Below, piece by piece: positions 1-11,608 of a DNA stretch of 64,000 bases. Every line of letters begins with the position of its first letter. The first letter of the stretch is position 1. Both the position numbers and the translations under genes were made by a program. Below the pieces are notes generated by a model, which searched no databases, was not told the DNA's origin, and saw nothing but the letters and a program-made list of their open reading frames with translations. Origin of the DNA: Rhodovulum sp. ES.010 (lineage in GTDB: Bacteria; Pseudomonadota; Alphaproteobacteria; Rhodobacterales; Rhodobacteraceae); the NCBI RefSeq assembly GCF_900142935.1, contig NZ_FSRS01000001.1, positions 3,140,501 to 3,204,500 on the forward strand. The letters are read 5' to 3'.

Positions 1-1
1 G

Positions 2-1780
2 AACGTGACCGTCGCCCACGGCATCTCGACCTTCGACGACCTGAAATACCCCGCCGATTTCGAACATCTCGACTACGTCAACCCCGAGGCGCCCAAGGGC
101 GGCGAGATCTCGATCTGGGCGTTCGGATCGTTCGACTCCATGCATCCCTACACCACCAAGGGCCGGGCCGGGGCGCTTTCGACGATCTTCTTCGAGTCGT
201 TGCTGACCGGCACGGCCGACGAGACCGGCGCGGCCTACGGTCTCTTGGCGGAAAGCGTCGAGTATCCCGAAGACCGCTCCTGGGTGATCTTCGGCCTGCG
301 GCCCGAGGCGCGGTTCTCGGACGGCAGCCCGGTCACGCCCGAGGACGTCGTGTTCTCCTACGAACTGTTCCGCGAAAAGGGCCTGCCCAGCTTCCGGGTG
401 CAGCTCTCGCGCCAGGTCGAAAGCGCCGAGATCCTCGACGACGGCAGGGTGAAGTTCACCTTCCCCGAGGGCATCCCGACCCGCGACCTGCCGCAACTCG
501 TCGGCAGCCTGCCGATTTTCTCCAAGGCGCAGTACGAGGCCCAGGGCCGCGATTTCGAGGAGTCGAGCCTGGAGCCGCTCCTGGGCTCCGGCCCCTACGT
601 GCTGGCCGAACTCGACGTGGGCCAGACGCTGGTCTATGCACGCAACCCCGACTACTGGGGGGCGGACCTGCCGATCAATGTCGGACGCAACAATTTCGAC
701 CGCATCCGGGTGGAGTACTACGCCGACTACAACGCCGCCTTCGAAGGCTTCAAGGGCGGCACGTATACCTTCCGCAACGAGGCCTCCTCCAAAAGCTGGG
801 CCACCGGCTACGACTTTCCGGCGGTTGAGAACGGCTGGGTCGTCCGCCGTGAACTGGACGACGGCAGCATCGCGACGGGGCAGAGCTTCGCCTTCAACCT
901 GCGCCGCCCGCAATTCCAGGACCCGCGCGTGCGCGAGGCGCTGGGGCTGATGTTCAATTTCGAATGGTCCAACGAGACGCTGTTCTACGGCCTCTATGCC
1001 CGCGTCAATTCCTTCTGGGAAAACAGCTATCTCGCCGCGGACGGCCCGCCCGACGCGGGCGAGCTGGCGCTGCTGGAACCGCTGGTGGCCGAGGGCTTGC
1101 TTCCCGAGGCGATCCTGACCGAGCCGGCGGTGACGGCGCCGACCTCGGGCGAGCGTCAGCTTGACCGGCGCAACCTGCGCAAGGCCTCGGCGCTGCTGGA
1201 CGAGGCCGGCTGGGTCGTGGGCGATGACGGCATGCGCCGCAAGAACGGCGAGACGCTGCGGGTGGAGTTCCTCAACGACAGCCAGACCTTCGACCGGGTC
1301 ATCAACCCCTATGTCGAGAATCTCCGGCGCCTCGGCGTGGATGCGTCGCTGACCCGTGTGGACAATGCCCAGGCCACCAACCGCGAACGCTCCTACGATT
1401 TCGACATGGTCACGGCGCGGTTCCCGATGACCTACATCCCCGGCTCGGGGCTGCGGCAGTATTTCGGCTCGGAAACCGCCGACGGTTCGGTGTTCAACAT
1501 CATGGGGTTGAAGAACGAGGCGGTGGACCGGCTGATCGAACAGGTCCTCGCCGCCGACAGCGAGGACGGGCTGACCACGCGGGTCAAGGCGCTGGACCGG
1601 GTGCTGCGGTCGCTCCGTTTCTGGGTGCCGCAATGGTACAAGGACATGCACACCGTGGCCTATTACGACATGTACGAGCACCCCGAGCCGCTGCCGCCCT
1701 ACGCCTTGGGCAACCTCGACTTCTGGTGGTACAATCCCGAAAAGGCCGAGGCGCTGCGCGCCGCCGGCGCGATCCGGTAG
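2..1780 (+). CDS. Peptide ABC transporter substrate-binding protein (YejA-like), 5' end missing
   Basis: This is a family-5 extracellular solute-binding protein, the periplasmic receptor of an oligopeptide-type ABC importer. The frame is open from the window edge to the TAG at 1778-1780, giving about 592 residues. No signal peptide is visible, so the true start and leader lie upstream; the GTG at 5 is probably internal. SBP_bac_5 hallmarks are a FSDG-P-T segment near residue 100, an LGSGPY segment near residue 197 and an RNPDYWG segment near residue 213. The long protein followed by YejB, YejE and YejF partners matches the yejABEF layout, known in enterobacteria for peptide and microcin C uptake. 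The real substrate is not shown by the sequence. Confidence 0.88.
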   Translation, partial: NVTVAHGISTFDDLKYPADFEHLDYVNPEAPKGGEISIWAFGSFDSMHPYTTKGRAGALSTIFFESLLTGTADETGAAYGLLAESVEYPEDRSWVIFGLRPEARFSDGSPVTPEDVVFSYELFREKGLPSFRVQLSRQVESAEILDDGRVKFTFPEGIPTRDLPQLVGSLPIFSKAQYEAQGRDFEESSLEPLLGSGPYVLAELDVGQTLVYARNPDYWGADLPINVGRNNFDRIRVEYYADYNAAFEGFKGGTYTFRNEASSKSWATGYDFPAVENGWVVRRELDDGSIATGQSFAFNLRRPQFQDPRVREALGLMFNFEWSNETLFYGLYARVNSFWENSYLAADGPPDAGELALLEPLVAEGLLPEAILTEPAVTAPTSGERQLDRRNLRKASALLDEAGWVVGDDGMRRKNGETLRVEFLNDSQTFDRVINPYVENLRRLGVDASLTRVDNAQATNRERSYDFDMVTARFPMTYIPGSGLRQYFGSETADGSVFNIMGLKNEAVDRLIEQVLAADSEDGLTTRVKALDRVLRSLRFWVPQWYKDMHTVAYYDMYEHPEPLPPYALGNLDFWWYNPEKAEALRAAGAIR

Positions 1781-1796
1781 CGGGGCGGGCCGGGCC

Positions 1797-2882
1797 ATGG
1801 GCGCCTATATCCTGCGGCGATTGCTGCTGATCATCCCGACGCTGTTCGGGATCATGGTGATCAACTTCACGCTGACCCAGTTCGTCCCCGGCGGCCCGAT
1901 CGAACAGATCATCGCCCAGATGGAGGGACAGGGCGACGTTTTCCAGGGCATCGCCGGCGGCGGCGATGTGGGCGAATCCTTCGAGGCCGGTGGCGACGAC
2001 CGCTATGTCGGCTCCCGCGGGCTGCCGCCCGAATTCATCGAGGAACTGGAACGCGAATTCGGCTTCGACAAGCCGCCCTTGCAGCGGTTCGGCGAGATGA
2101 TGTGGAACTATATCCGCTTCGATTTCGGCCAGAGCTATTTCCGCTCGGTCTCGGTGATCGACCTCGTGCTGGAAAAGATGCCCGTCTCGATCACGCTGGG
2201 GCTGTGGTCGACGCTGCTCGCCTATCTGGTCTCGCTGCCCTTGGGCATCCGCAAGGCGGTGAAGGACGGCACGCCCTTCGACACCTGGACCAGCGGGGCG
2301 ATCATCATCGGCTACGCGATCCCGGGCTTCCTCTTCGCGGTGCTGCTGCTGGTGGTCTTCGCGGGCGGGTCCTACCTGCAATGGTTCCCGCTCAGGGGCC
2401 TGACCTCGGACAACTGGGAGGAACTCAGCCCCATCGGCAAGGTCGGCGACTATTTCTGGCACATCACCCTGCCGGTGCTGGCCTCCACGATCTCCAGCTT
2501 CGCGACGCTGACGCTGCTGACCAAGAACTCGTTCCTCGACGAGATCAAGAAGCAATACGTGATCACCGCCAAGGCCAAGGGGCTGACCGAATCCCGGGTC
2601 CTCTACGGCCACGTGTTCCGCAACGCGATGCTGATCGTGATCGCGGGCTTTCCGGGCATGTTCATCGGGGTGTTCTTCGGCGCGTCCATCATCATCGAGA
2701 CGATCTTCTCGCTCGACGGGCTCGGCCGGCTCGGCTTCGAGGCGGCGGTGGCGCGCGACTATCCCGTGATTTTCGCCACGCTCTACGTGTTCGGGCTGAT
2801 CGGTCTCTTGGTGGGGCTGTTGTCCGACCTGATGTATGTGCTGGTCGATCCCCGGATCGACTTCGAAAGCCGGGAGACCTGA
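1797..2882 (+). CDS. yejB: ABC peptide transporter permease YejB
   Basis: Inner-membrane permease of the dipeptide/oligopeptide (DppB) family, 361 residues. The N-terminal helix follows the usual MGxYxxRRLLL pattern. An extended periplasmic insertion (about residues 35-90, glycine and acid rich) precedes the core helices, as is typical for YejB compared with DppB. The EAA cytoplasmic loop that contacts the ATPase is near residues 255-285 (TAKAKGL...V..GHVFRNA). The gene starts 16 bp after the binding-protein stop and ends one base before the next start, so it is co-transcribed with both. Confidence 0.92.
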   Translation: MGAYILRRLLLIIPTLFGIMVINFTLTQFVPGGPIEQIIAQMEGQGDVFQGIAGGGDVGESFEAGGDDRYVGSRGLPPEFIEELEREFGFDKPPLQRFGEMMWNYIRFDFGQSYFRSVSVIDLVLEKMPVSITLGLWSTLLAYLVSLPLGIRKAVKDGTPFDTWTSGAIIIGYAIPGFLFAVLLLVVFAGGSYLQWFPLRGLTSDNWEELSPIGKVGDYFWHITLPVLASTISSFATLTLLTKNSFLDEIKKQYVITAKAKGLTESRVLYGHVFRNAMLIVIAGFPGMFIGVFFGASIIIETIFSLDGLGRLGFEAAVARDYPVIFATLYVFGLIGLLVGLLSDLMYVLVDPRIDFESRET

Positions 2883-2883
2883 C

Positions 2884-4058
2884 GTGTTCACGCTCTCGCC
2901 GCTCAACCAGCGCCGCTGGCGCAACTTCAAGCGCAATCGCCGCGCCTACTGGTCGCTCATCATCTTCTCGATCCTGTTCGGTCTGACACTCTTTGCCGAA
3001 CTCATCGCGAACGACAAGCCGATCTATGTCCGCTATCAGGGCGAGAGCTTCTTTCCGATCTACAGCTTCTACCCCGAAACCGCCTTTGGCGGCGATTTGC
3101 GCACCGAGGCGGTCTATCGCGACATCGAGGTGGAATGCCTGATCGTCACCGGTGGGCTGATCGACTGCTGGGACACCCCCGAAGAGCTGATCGAGGACGC
3201 GCAGGACGGGGTGATCGCGGGGGAGGAGATCGCCAGGGGCACCGTGATCTGGCCGCTGATCCCCTACAGCTACAACACGATCTCGGATATCGAGGGAACT
3301 GCGCCCTCGCCGCCCAACGAACATCACTGGCTGGGCACCGACGACACCGCGCGCGACGTGCTGGCCCGCGTGATCTACGGGTTCCGGCTGTCGATCTTCT
3401 TCACCCTGATCGTCACCGGCATAGCCTCGGTCATCGGCATCGTCGCGGGCGCGGTGCAGGGCTTTTTCGGCGGGCTGACGGACCTCATCTTCCAGCGGGT
3501 GATCGAGATCTGGACGTCGACGCCGCAGCTTTACATCATCATCATCCTGTTCGCGGTGCTGGGCCGCAGCTTCTGGCTCCTGGTGTTCCTGACGGCGCTG
3601 TTCGGCTGGCCGGCGCTGGTCGGCGTGGTGCGGGCGGAATTCCTGCGCGCGCGCAACCTCGAATACGTCCGCGCGGCCCGCGCCCTCGGTGTCTCCAACT
3701 GGAAGATCATGTTCCGCCACATGCTGCCCAACGCCATGGTCGCGACGCTGACCATGCTGCCCTTCATCATCACCGGCACCATCGGCACGCTCGCCAGCCT
3801 CGACTTCCTCGGCTTCGGCCTGCCGTCGTCCGCGCCGTCGCTGGGGGAACTGACCCTTCAGGCCAAGCAGAACCTCCAGGCGCCCTGGCTGGCCTTCACC
3901 GCGTTCTTCACCTTCGCGATCATGCTGTCGCTCTTGGTGTTCATCTTCGAGGGCGTGCGCGACGCCTTCGACCCGCGCAAGACCTTCTCGGGCAGTTCGG
4001 TCTCCGGCGCCGCCGCCAAGCCGGCCGCCAAAAGCGCGCAAGAAAAGGCGGGCACGGC

Positions 4059-4062
<4 letters not shown>
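2884..4062 (+). CDS. yejE: ABC peptide transporter permease YejE
   Basis: Second permease of the Yej importer, 392 residues, DppC family. The GTG at 2884 is chosen because the protein then begins with the conserved FTLSPLNQRRWRNFKRNRRA segment; an upstream in-frame ATG at 2836 would run back through yejB. A first transmembrane helix at about residues 20-43 is followed by a large periplasmic domain (about 44-150), typical of YejE, then five helices. The EAA loop (VRAARALGVSN, then HMLPNA) lies near residues 260-285. The tail is rich in Ala and Lys. Its TGA overlaps the ATG of the ATPase gene (ATGA), implying translational coupling. Confidence 0.92.
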
Positions 4063-5693
<1,631 letters not shown>

Positions 5694-5712
5694 CCGCCCC
5701 TTGCGAAAGAGA

Positions 5713-5742
5713 ACGCCCGCCCCGGGGGGGAGGGGCGGGCGT
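5713..5742. terminator. GC-rich hairpin between convergent yejF and hemN
   Basis: A perfect 11-bp inverted repeat (ACGCCCGCCCC / GGGGCGGGCGT) with an 8-base G-rich loop. It lies 20 bp after yejF and 63 bp past the hemN stop, between converging genes. There is no clear T-tract on either side, so it may stop polymerase by structure alone or work with Rho. Confidence 0.6.
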
Positions 5743-5805
5743 CCTGCGGAGCCAAATTGCTCCGGTATCGGTCGGGCCGCGCGGGCGCGCCCCGGCCGGT
5801 GGGGA

Positions 5806-7161
5806 TCAGATGGCCGAGCTGTGCCCGGCTTTCGACAGGTCGTAGGCGTCGAACCCGCGCGCGATCATCCGTGTGAGCGGCTTGCCGTGCTCGGGGATCG
5901 AGAGCCCGTCATTGGTCAGGTCCACGAAGCCGGCGAACTGGTCGACGACCTCCTGGAACATCGCGTTGATCTCGGATTTCGAGATGCCGAACGTGTCGCA
6001 GATTTCCGCGCGGTCGATGCGGAACTCGCACATCAACTGCTCGATCATGCGCGAGCGCATGTTGTCCTCCTGGGTGAACACATGGCCCCGGCCCGTGGCG
6101 AAGCGCCCGTCGCGGATACGCGCGGTGTAGTCCGACGTGCCGGACAGGTTCTGCGCGTAGCCCTGCGGGAATTTCGAGATCGAGGACGCCCCCAGCCCGA
6201 TGAGCGCGGGCGCGGTGTCGTCGGTATAGCCCTGGAAGTTCCGGCGCAACTCGCCCGCATCCAGCGCCACCGCCAGCCCGTCCTCGGGCCGGGCGAAGTG
6301 GTCGATCCCGATCTCGCGGTAGCCGTCCCACAGGAACAGCTCCTTCGCGGTCTCGTAGAGCTTCAGCCGCGCCTCGGGCGTGGGCAGCGCCTCGGCCGGG
6401 ATCATCGACTGGCGCCGCGCCATCCACGGCACGTGGGCATAGCCGTAAAGCGCCACCCGGTCGGGCGAGAGCGACATCAGCTTCTGCACCGATTCGGCGA
6501 TCCGCTCGTTCGACTGGTGCGGCAGCCCGTAGAGGATGTCGGCGTTGAGGCTGGGGATGCCGCGGGCGCGGATCATGTCCACCGCGTCGCGGGTCACGTC
6601 ATAGCTCTGGATCCGGCCGATCACCGACTGGATCTGGGGGTCGAAATCCTGGATGCCGATGGACGCGCGGTTCATGCCGGCCTCGGCAAGGACGTCCAGC
6701 CGGGCCTCGTCGATCTCGTTGGGGTCGATCTCGACCGAGAACTCGCCGGTCTCGTGCAGCGGCGCGGCCTCGAAGATGGCCTCGGTCAGCTCCTTCATCA
6801 TGTCCGCGGCCAGAAGGGTCGGCGTGCCGCCGCCCCAGTGCAGCCGCGACAGCGTCACGCCCTCCGGCAGCCGCCGGCCCAGCATGCCCACCTCGGTCTT
6901 CAGCGTCTCGAGATAGGCGCGGACCGGCGAGTCCGAGCGCGTGCCCTGCGTCCGGCAGGCGCAGAACCAGCACAGCCGGCGGCAGAACGGCACGTGAAGA
7001 TACAGGGAAATCTGCGAACCGGGCTCGATCTGGTCGATCCAGCCGGCGAAGTCTCCGTCGTCCACCGATGCGTTGAAATGCGGCGCCGTGGGGTAGCTGG
7101 TATAGCGCGGGACCTTCGCATCGAATAGACCGAGACGCGTGAGTTGCGATTCGGTGCTCAT
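5806..7161 (-). CDS. hemN: Oxygen-independent coproporphyrinogen III oxidase HemN
   Basis: Radical-SAM enzyme that decarboxylates coproporphyrinogen III to protoporphyrinogen IX without oxygen, in the cytoplasm. The protein has 451 residues from the ATG at 7161 (E. coli HemN is about 457). The signature is LYLHVPFC followed by the cysteine cluster C60-x3-C64-x2-C67-x-C69, the HemN pattern that separates it from HemW-like relatives. GGGTPT and the C-terminal HemN domain are present. An alternative TTG at 7185 would add eight residues. No Shine-Dalgarno precedes 7161. An FNR box lies 36-49 bp upstream, so expression is expected to rise when oxygen falls. It is divergent from fnrL. Confidence 0.95.
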   Translation of the reverse strand: MSTESQLTRLGLFDAKVPRYTSYPTAPHFNASVDDGDFAGWIDQIEPGSQISLYLHVPFCRRLCWFCACRTQGTRSDSPVRAYLETLKTEVGMLGRRLPEGVTLSRLHWGGGTPTLLAADMMKELTEAIFEAAPLHETGEFSVEIDPNEIDEARLDVLAEAGMNRASIGIQDFDPQIQSVIGRIQSYDVTRDAVDMIRARGIPSLNADILYGLPHQSNERIAESVQKLMSLSPDRVALYGYAHVPWMARRQSMIPAEALPTPEARLKLYETAKELFLWDGYREIGIDHFARPEDGLAVALDAGELRRNFQGYTDDTAPALIGLGASSISKFPQGYAQNLSGTSDYTARIRDGRFATGRGHVFTQEDNMRSRMIEQLMCEFRIDRAEICDTFGISKSEINAMFQEVVDQFAGFVDLTNDGLSIPEHGKPLTRMIARGFDAYDLSKAGHSSAI

Positions 7162-7196
7162 TGCACTAGCGTTATTTTCACCCAAGGGTTCGCTCC

Positions 7197-7210
7197 TTGA
7201 TCGATGTCAA
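7197..7210. promoter_or_regulatory. FNR box between hemN and fnrL
   Basis: The sequence TTGAT-CGAT-GTCAA matches the FNR consensus TTGAT-N4-ATCAA in all but one half-site base. Its centre (7203.5) is about 42 bp from the hemN start codon and about 20 bp from the fnrL ATG at 7224. That geometry suits class II activation of hemN. It is too close to fnrL for activation and would rather block transcription of fnrL. Confidence 0.75.
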
Positions 7211-7223
7211 ACTTGGACGCGGA

Positions 7224-7970
7224 ATGGCCGTAACCGATCCCCCCCTGACCCAAACCGATTGCGTCGATTGCCCGATCCGGCATCGCGCGGTCTGCGCCCG
7301 CTGCGAGACGGACGAACTCTCCAGCCTCGAGGCGATGAAGTACTACCGCAGCTACGATGCGGGGCAGACGGTCATCTGGTCGGGTGACCGGATGGATTTC
7401 GTGGCCTCGGTGATCGAGGGCATCGCCACGCTCAGCCAGACGATGGAGGACGGGCGGACGCAGATGGTGGGCCTGCTGCTGCCGTCGGATTTCGTCGGCC
7501 GTCCGGGGCGCGAGACGGCCGCCTACGACGTGGTGGCGACGACGCCGCTGACCATGTGCTGCTTCCGCAAGAAGCCTTTCGAGGAGATGATGCTGCGCAC
7601 GCCGCATATCGGCCAGCGGCTTCTGGAAATGACGCTGGACGAACTCGACGCCGCGCGGGAATGGATGCTGCTCCTGGGCCGCAAGACGGCGCGCGAGAAG
7701 ATCGCGAGCCTGCTGACCATCATCGCGCGCCGCGACGCGACGCTGAAACTGGCCAACCCGCGCGGCCGGATCGTCTTCGACCTGCCGCTCACGCGCGAGG
7801 CCATGGCCGACTACCTGGGCCTCACGCTGGAAACGGTCAGCCGGCAGATCTCGGCGCTGAAGCGCGACGGGGTGATCGTTCTGGAAGGCAAGCGTCATGT
7901 GACCGTTCCCGATTTCGACCGTCTGCTGAACGAAACAGGCGACGACGCCGACGGCGGCATGCCGGCGTGA
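7224..7970 (+). CDS. fnrL: Oxygen-sensing transcriptional regulator FnrL
   Basis: Crp/Fnr-family regulator that senses oxygen with a [4Fe-4S] cluster and binds TTGAT-N4-ATCAA sites when anaerobic. The ATG at 7224 gives 248 residues, the length remembered for Rhodobacter FnrL. The in-frame TTG at 7197 is rejected because it is the first base of the FNR box. N-terminal cysteines are C13-x2-C16-x7-C24-x2-C27; the internal ligand is one of C112/C113. A cNMP-type beta roll follows, then a helix-turn-helix near residues 190-215 (YLGLTLETVSRQ), whose E..SR recognition pattern is that of FNR. Probable targets in this window are hemN, usp, ccoNOQP and its own promoter. Confidence 0.95.
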   Translation: MAVTDPPLTQTDCVDCPIRHRAVCARCETDELSSLEAMKYYRSYDAGQTVIWSGDRMDFVASVIEGIATLSQTMEDGRTQMVGLLLPSDFVGRPGRETAAYDVVATTPLTMCCFRKKPFEEMMLRTPHIGQRLLEMTLDELDAAREWMLLLGRKTAREKIASLLTIIARRDATLKLANPRGRIVFDLPLTREAMADYLGLTLETVSRQISALKRDGVIVLEGKRHVTVPDFDRLLNETGDDADGGMPA

Positions 7971-7978
7971 GGTAGGGT

Positions 7979-7996
7979 GCGGGGCCGGGGCCCCGC
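7979..7996. terminator. GC hairpin between convergent fnrL and usp
   Basis: An inverted repeat GCGGGGCC / GGCCCCGC with almost no loop (the inner base pairs must open) fills the 29-bp gap between the fnrL stop and the usp stop. No T-tract is visible. It is probably a shared bidirectional terminator. Confidence 0.5.
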
Positions 7997-7999
7997 CTC

Positions 8000-8839
8000 T
8001 CAGTGGGCCATCAGGATCGGAATCTCGGTGCGCTCCAGCATGTCCCGCGTCGCGCCGCCCAGAATCGCCTCGCGGAAGCGCGAATGCCCATAGGCCCCCA
8101 TGATCATCAGATCGGCGTCGATGTCCTGCGCATGGCGCTGAAGCACGTCCGAAATCCGCGGCATCGTCTTGGCCAGAACCGAGATCTCCGTCTTCACGCC
8201 GTGGCGCGCCAGCATCTGCGACAGCGCCCCGCCCGGGTCGGAGCGGTCCGAGCCGTGCTTGGGCGGATCGACGATGGCGATGTTGACCAGTTCGGCGTGC
8301 TGCATCAGCGGCAGCGATTGCTTGATGGCGGCCATCGCCTCGTGGCTCTGGTTCCAGCCCAGCAGGATCTTCTGGCCGATCACGGCGGTGTCCGCGCCTT
8401 CGGGGACGATCAGCAGCGGCGCGTGCCCGTCGAACAGCACCGCCTCGGTCGCGGCCTCGTCCTCGATGCCCCGGCCCTCGCCATAGGGGCGCGGCATCAC
8501 CACCAGGTCCGAGAAACGCGCCCGCTGTGCCACGAGGTGGCTGAGCCCGGCAATCTGCGCGACGGCGGCCTCGCTGGTCCAGGCGATTCCCTCCCGGTTC
8601 AGCCGGTCCTTGACCGCGGTCTCGATCGTCTCGGAATCCTCCTGCGCCTTGTGCAGCGTCTCCTGCTGGATGAAGGCGTTGGTGCCGGCGTAGTAATATC
8701 CCGTCTGGGTGCGGTCCACGCCCATGCAAAGCACGTCCAGATGCGCGTCCTCGCGCGTGGCCAGCGTGATCGCCGGCTCCAGCGCAGAGTCGGATATGTC
8801 GGTGTCCGTGATGATCGTGAGAATGGTCTTGTAGGCCAC
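8000..8839 (-). CDS. Universal stress protein, tandem UspA domains
   Basis: Two Usp domains in tandem, 279 residues. The second carries the ATP-binding-type glycine motif GAYGHSRFREAILGGATRDML near the C-terminus, so it probably binds nucleotide. The GTG at 8839 is chosen because it has a good Shine-Dalgarno (AAGGAG, 7-8 bp upstream) and gives the usual VAYKTIL start; frame open to 8947 is not needed. A gene of about this length (orf277) sits between fnr and ccoN in Rhodobacter and Paracoccus, from memory. The divergent FNR box at 8909-8922 predicts low-oxygen induction together with ccoNOQP. Confidence 0.9.
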   Translation of the reverse strand: MAYKTILTIITDTDISDSALEPAITLATREDAHLDVLCMGVDRTQTGYYYAGTNAFIQQETLHKAQEDSETIETAVKDRLNREGIAWTSEAAVAQIAGLSHLVAQRARFSDLVVMPRPYGEGRGIEDEAATEAVLFDGHAPLLIVPEGADTAVIGQKILLGWNQSHEAMAAIKQSLPLMQHAELVNIAIVDPPKHGSDRSDPGGALSQMLARHGVKTEISVLAKTMPRISDVLQRHAQDIDADLMIMGAYGHSRFREAILGGATRDMLERTEIPILMAH

Positions 8840-8908
8840 CTGGAATCTCCTTGGGGTCGAACCTGCCGTCGTTGCAAGAACTCTAGGGCGCAAGACGCCG
8901 CGGAGACT

Positions 8909-8922
8909 TTGACAAGGATCAA
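8909..8922. promoter_or_regulatory. FNR box 1 (usp side)
   Basis: TTGAC-AAGG-ATCAA differs from the FNR consensus by one base. The centre at 8915.5 lies about 42 bp upstream of a likely usp transcript start near 8873. A possible -10 element, TAGAGT, is on the minus strand at 8885-8880. This is class II activator geometry for usp. Confidence 0.7.
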
Positions 8923-8950
8923 TCTGGATTTGGAGCAATTCAAACATGCC

Positions 8951-8964
8951 TTGACATGGATCAA
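8951..8964. promoter_or_regulatory. FNR box 2 (ccoN side)
   Basis: TTGAC-ATGG-ATCAA differs from the FNR consensus by one base. The centre at 8957.5 would sit at -41.5 for a transcript starting near 8999. A possible -10 element, GATACA, is at 8987-8992. The predicted ccoN leader is about 52 bases. Confidence 0.75.
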
Positions 8965-9050
8965 TGCATATCTTTGCATACGATCGGATACAGCGCAGAA
9001 TGAGGGAGTCGGCCGAGCACGCTCGACCGGATGAGACGAAGGGACTTTAA

Positions 9051-10649
9051 ATGTGGGACTACGTTAAGATCGCCGTCTACGGCGTGATCGCGGTGTGTGC
9101 CGCGATCGCGGCCAGTTACGCGCGCGACTTCGCCTACCAGGTGCACGCGGTGATCGTGATGCTGGTCGCGGCCGGGCTGTTCCTGTGGACGGTGCGCCGC
9201 ACCGACGAGCCCAGGCCGGCGCCCGAGACCGGCTACATGGACGATGTGGTGCGCGCGGGCGTGATCGCGACCGCGTTCTGGGGGGTGGTCGGCTTTGCCG
9301 CCGGCACCTTCATCGCCAGCCAGCTGGCCTTCCCGTGGCTCAATTTCGACTGGGCCCAGGGCTATCTGAACTTCGGCCGGCTGCGGCCCCTGCACACCTC
9401 GGCGGTGATTTTCGCCTTCGGCGGCAATGCCTTGATCGCGACGTCCTTCTACGTGGTCCAACGCACCTCGGCCGCGCGGCTGTGGGGCGGCAACCTCGCC
9501 TGGTTCGTGTTCTGGGGCTACCAGCTCTTCATCGTGCTGGCGGCGACCGGCTATCTGATGGGCGCGACGCAATCCAAGGAATATGCCGAGCCCGAGTGGT
9601 ATGTCGATTGGTGGCTGACGATCATCTGGGTCGCCTATCTGGCGATCTTCATGGGCACCATCTTCCGCCGCAAGGAGCCCCACATCTACGTGGCGAACTG
9701 GTTCTACCTGTCCTTCATCGTGACCGTGGCGATGCTCCATATCGTCAACAACATGTCGATCCCGGTCTCGCTCTTCGGCTCCAAGTCGGTGCAGGTCTTC
9801 TCGGGCGTGCAGGACGCGATGACCCAGTGGTGGTACGGCCACAACGCGGTGGGCTTCTTCCTGACCGCGGGCTTCCTGGGGATGATGTACTATTTCGTGC
9901 CGAAACAGGCCGAACGCCCGGTCTACAGCTACAAGCTGTCGATCATCCACTTCTGGGCGCTGATCTTCCTGTATATCTGGGCCGGTCCGCACCACCTGCA
10001 CTACACCGCGCTGCCCGACTGGGCGTCGACGCTGGGGATGGTGTTCTCGATCATGCTGTGGATGCCCTCCTGGGGCGGCATGATCAACGGCCTGATGACG
10101 CTCTCGGGCGCCTGGGACAAGCTCCGCACCGACCCGATCATCCGGATGATGGTGGTCGCGGTCGGCTTCTACGGCATGTCGACCTTCGAAGGGCCGATGA
10201 TGTCGATCAAGGCCGTCAACTCGCTGTCGCACTACACCGACTGGACGATCGGCCACGTGCATTCCGGCGCGCTGGGCTGGAACGGCATGATCACCTTCGG
10301 CGCGCTCTACTTCCTGGCGCCCAGGCTCTGGGGCAAGGAGCGGCTCTACTCGACGGCGCTCGTCTCCTGGCACTTCTGGCTCGCCACCATCGGGATCGTG
10401 CTCTACGCCGCCTCGATGTGGGTCTCGGGCATCATGGAAGGGCTGATGTGGCGCGAGGTCGACGACCAGGGCTTCCTGGTCAACAGCTTCGCAGACACGG
10501 TCGACGCCAAGTTTCCGATGTATGTGGTGCGTGCCATCGGCGGCGGGCTCTACGTGCTCGGCGGGCTGATCATGTGCTTCAACATCTGGAAGACCGCAAC
10601 CTCGGCGCCCACCAAGCAGGCGACCCCGGTCGCGGCCCCGGCTGAATAG
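9051..10649 (+). CDS. ccoN: cbb3-type cytochrome c oxidase subunit I
   Basis: Catalytic haem-copper subunit of the high-affinity cbb3 terminal oxidase, which reduces oxygen to water and pumps protons under low oxygen. It has 532 residues and about 12 membrane helices. The low-spin haem His region is [14 protein letters not shown] (about residues 114-127). The CuB ligands appear as [11 protein letters not shown] (His near 266) and the HH pair in WAGPHHLHY (near 316). The haem ligands on the later helix are in [19 protein letters not shown] (near 395-413). It is the first gene of ccoNOQP, driven by FNR box 2. Confidence 0.98.
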   Translation: MWDYVKIAVYGVIAVCAAIAASYARDFAYQVHAVIVMLVAAGLFLWTVRRTDEPRPAPETGYMDDVVRAGVIATAFWGVVGFAAGTFIASQLAFPWLNFDWAQGYLNFGRLRPLHTSAVIFAFGGNALIATSFYVVQRTSAARLWGGNLAWFVFWGYQLFIVLAATGYLMGATQSKEYAEPEWYVDWWLTIIWVAYLAIFMGTIFRRKEPHIYVANWFYLSFIVTVAMLHIVNNMSIPVSLFGSKSVQVFSGVQDAMTQWWYGHNAVGFFLTAGFLGMMYYFVPKQAERPVYSYKLSIIHFWALIFLYIWAGPHHLHYTALPDWASTLGMVFSIMLWMPSWGGMINGLMTLSGAWDKLRTDPIIRMMVVAVGFYGMSTFEGPMMSIKAVNSLSHYTDWTIGHVHSGALGWNGMITFGALYFLAPRLWGKERLYSTALVSWHFWLATIGIVLYAASMWVSGIMEGLMWREVDDQGFLVNSFADTVDAKFPMYVVRAIGGGLYVLGGLIMCFNIWKTATSAPTKQATPVAAPAE

Positions 10650-10660
10650 GGACGGCAGAC

Positions 10661-11389
10661 ATGGCTATTCTCGAAAAACACAAGATCCTTGAGAAGAACG
10701 CGTCGCTGCTGCTCGTCTTCAGTTTCCTGGTGGTGACCGTCGGCGGCCTGGTCGAGATCGCGCCGCTCTTCTACCTGGAGAACACCATCGAGGAGGTGGA
10801 GGGCGTGCGCCCCTATTCCCCGATGGAACTCGAGGGGCGCGACATCTACGTGCGCGAAGGGTGCTACGTCTGCCACAGCCAGATGATCCGCCCGATGCGG
10901 GACGAGGTGGAACGCTACGGCCATTACAGCCTGGCGGCGGAGTCGATGTACGACCACCCGTTCCAGTGGGGCTCGAAGCGGACCGGGCCCGACCTCGCCC
11001 GCGTCGGCGGGCGCTATTCCGACGACTGGCACGTGCAGCACCTGCGCGACCCGCAATCGGTGGTGCCGGAATCGGTGATGCCGAAATACGGCTTCCTCGA
11101 GAACCGGATGATCGACCCCGAGGACATCGCCGACAAGATGCGCGTGCACCGCATGGTGGGCGTGCCCTACACCGACGGGATGATCGAGAACGCGGTGTCG
11201 GACTTCAACGCGCAGATCGATCCCTATGCCGACGGTGTCGACGGTCTGATGGAACGCTATCCCAAGGCGCAGGTCCGCAATTTCGACGGCAATCCGGGCA
11301 TTTCCGAAATGGATGCGCTCGTCGCCTACCTGCAGATGCTGGGCACGCTGGTCGATTTCTCGACCTTCGAGCCGGACGCGAGCCGCTGA
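10661..11389 (+). CDS. ccoO: cbb3-type cytochrome c oxidase subunit II (mono-haem)
   Basis: Membrane-anchored monohaem cytochrome c of the cbb3 oxidase, 242 residues. An N-terminal membrane helix (about 14-37) is followed by a periplasmic cytochrome domain with one haem motif, C68-Y-V-C71-H72. The conserved [10 protein letters not shown] stretch follows the motif. It passes electrons from CcoP to the CcoN active site. It starts 11 bp after ccoN, in the same operon. Confidence 0.97.
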   Translation: MAILEKHKILEKNASLLLVFSFLVVTVGGLVEIAPLFYLENTIEEVEGVRPYSPMELEGRDIYVREGCYVCHSQMIRPMRDEVERYGHYSLAAESMYDHPFQWGSKRTGPDLARVGGRYSDDWHVQHLRDPQSVVPESVMPKYGFLENRMIDPEDIADKMRVHRMVGVPYTDGMIENAVSDFNAQIDPYADGVDGLMERYPKAQVRNFDGNPGISEMDALVAYLQMLGTLVDFSTFEPDASR

Positions 11390-11401
11390 GGAAGGGACCC
11401 C

Positions 11402-11608
11402 ATGGAGACCTATTCCGCAATGCGCGAATTCGCCGACAGCTGGATGCTGCTGTTCCTGACGCTGTTCTTCCTGGGCGTGATCGCCTGGGCCCTGCGGCCG
11501 GGCAGCGCCAGGGTGCACCGCGACAGCGCGGACATCCCGTTCCGGCATGAAGACGAACCGGCAGACCCCGACGCGGGGGCCACGTGCCAAGAGGAGGCGC
11601 GGACATGA
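11402..11608 (+). CDS. ccoQ: cbb3-type oxidase small subunit CcoQ
   Basis: Small single-helix membrane protein, 68 residues, with a helix at about residues 13-32 followed by a charged cytoplasmic tail. In Rhodobacter this subunit (FixQ/CcoQ family) stabilises the oxidase and is linked to signalling of electron flow; that role is family knowledge. The ATG at 11402 follows ccoO by 12 bp, with an AGGAAGGGACCCC stretch serving as ribosome site. Its stop overlaps the ccoP start (ATGA). Confidence 0.93.
   Translation: METYSAMREFADSWMLLFLTLFFLGVIAWALRPGSARVHRDSADIPFRHEDEPADPDAGATCQEEART

Noticed and set aside
1584..2936. Long minus-strand frame of 450 codons opposite the yej genes (similar ones at 2692-4041, 14211-16706, 29701-31719 and 34383-36476).
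   Set aside because: They mirror strong coding genes on the other strand, are rich in Arg, His, Gln and Pro as expected for shadow frames in GC-rich DNA, and carry no domain motif.
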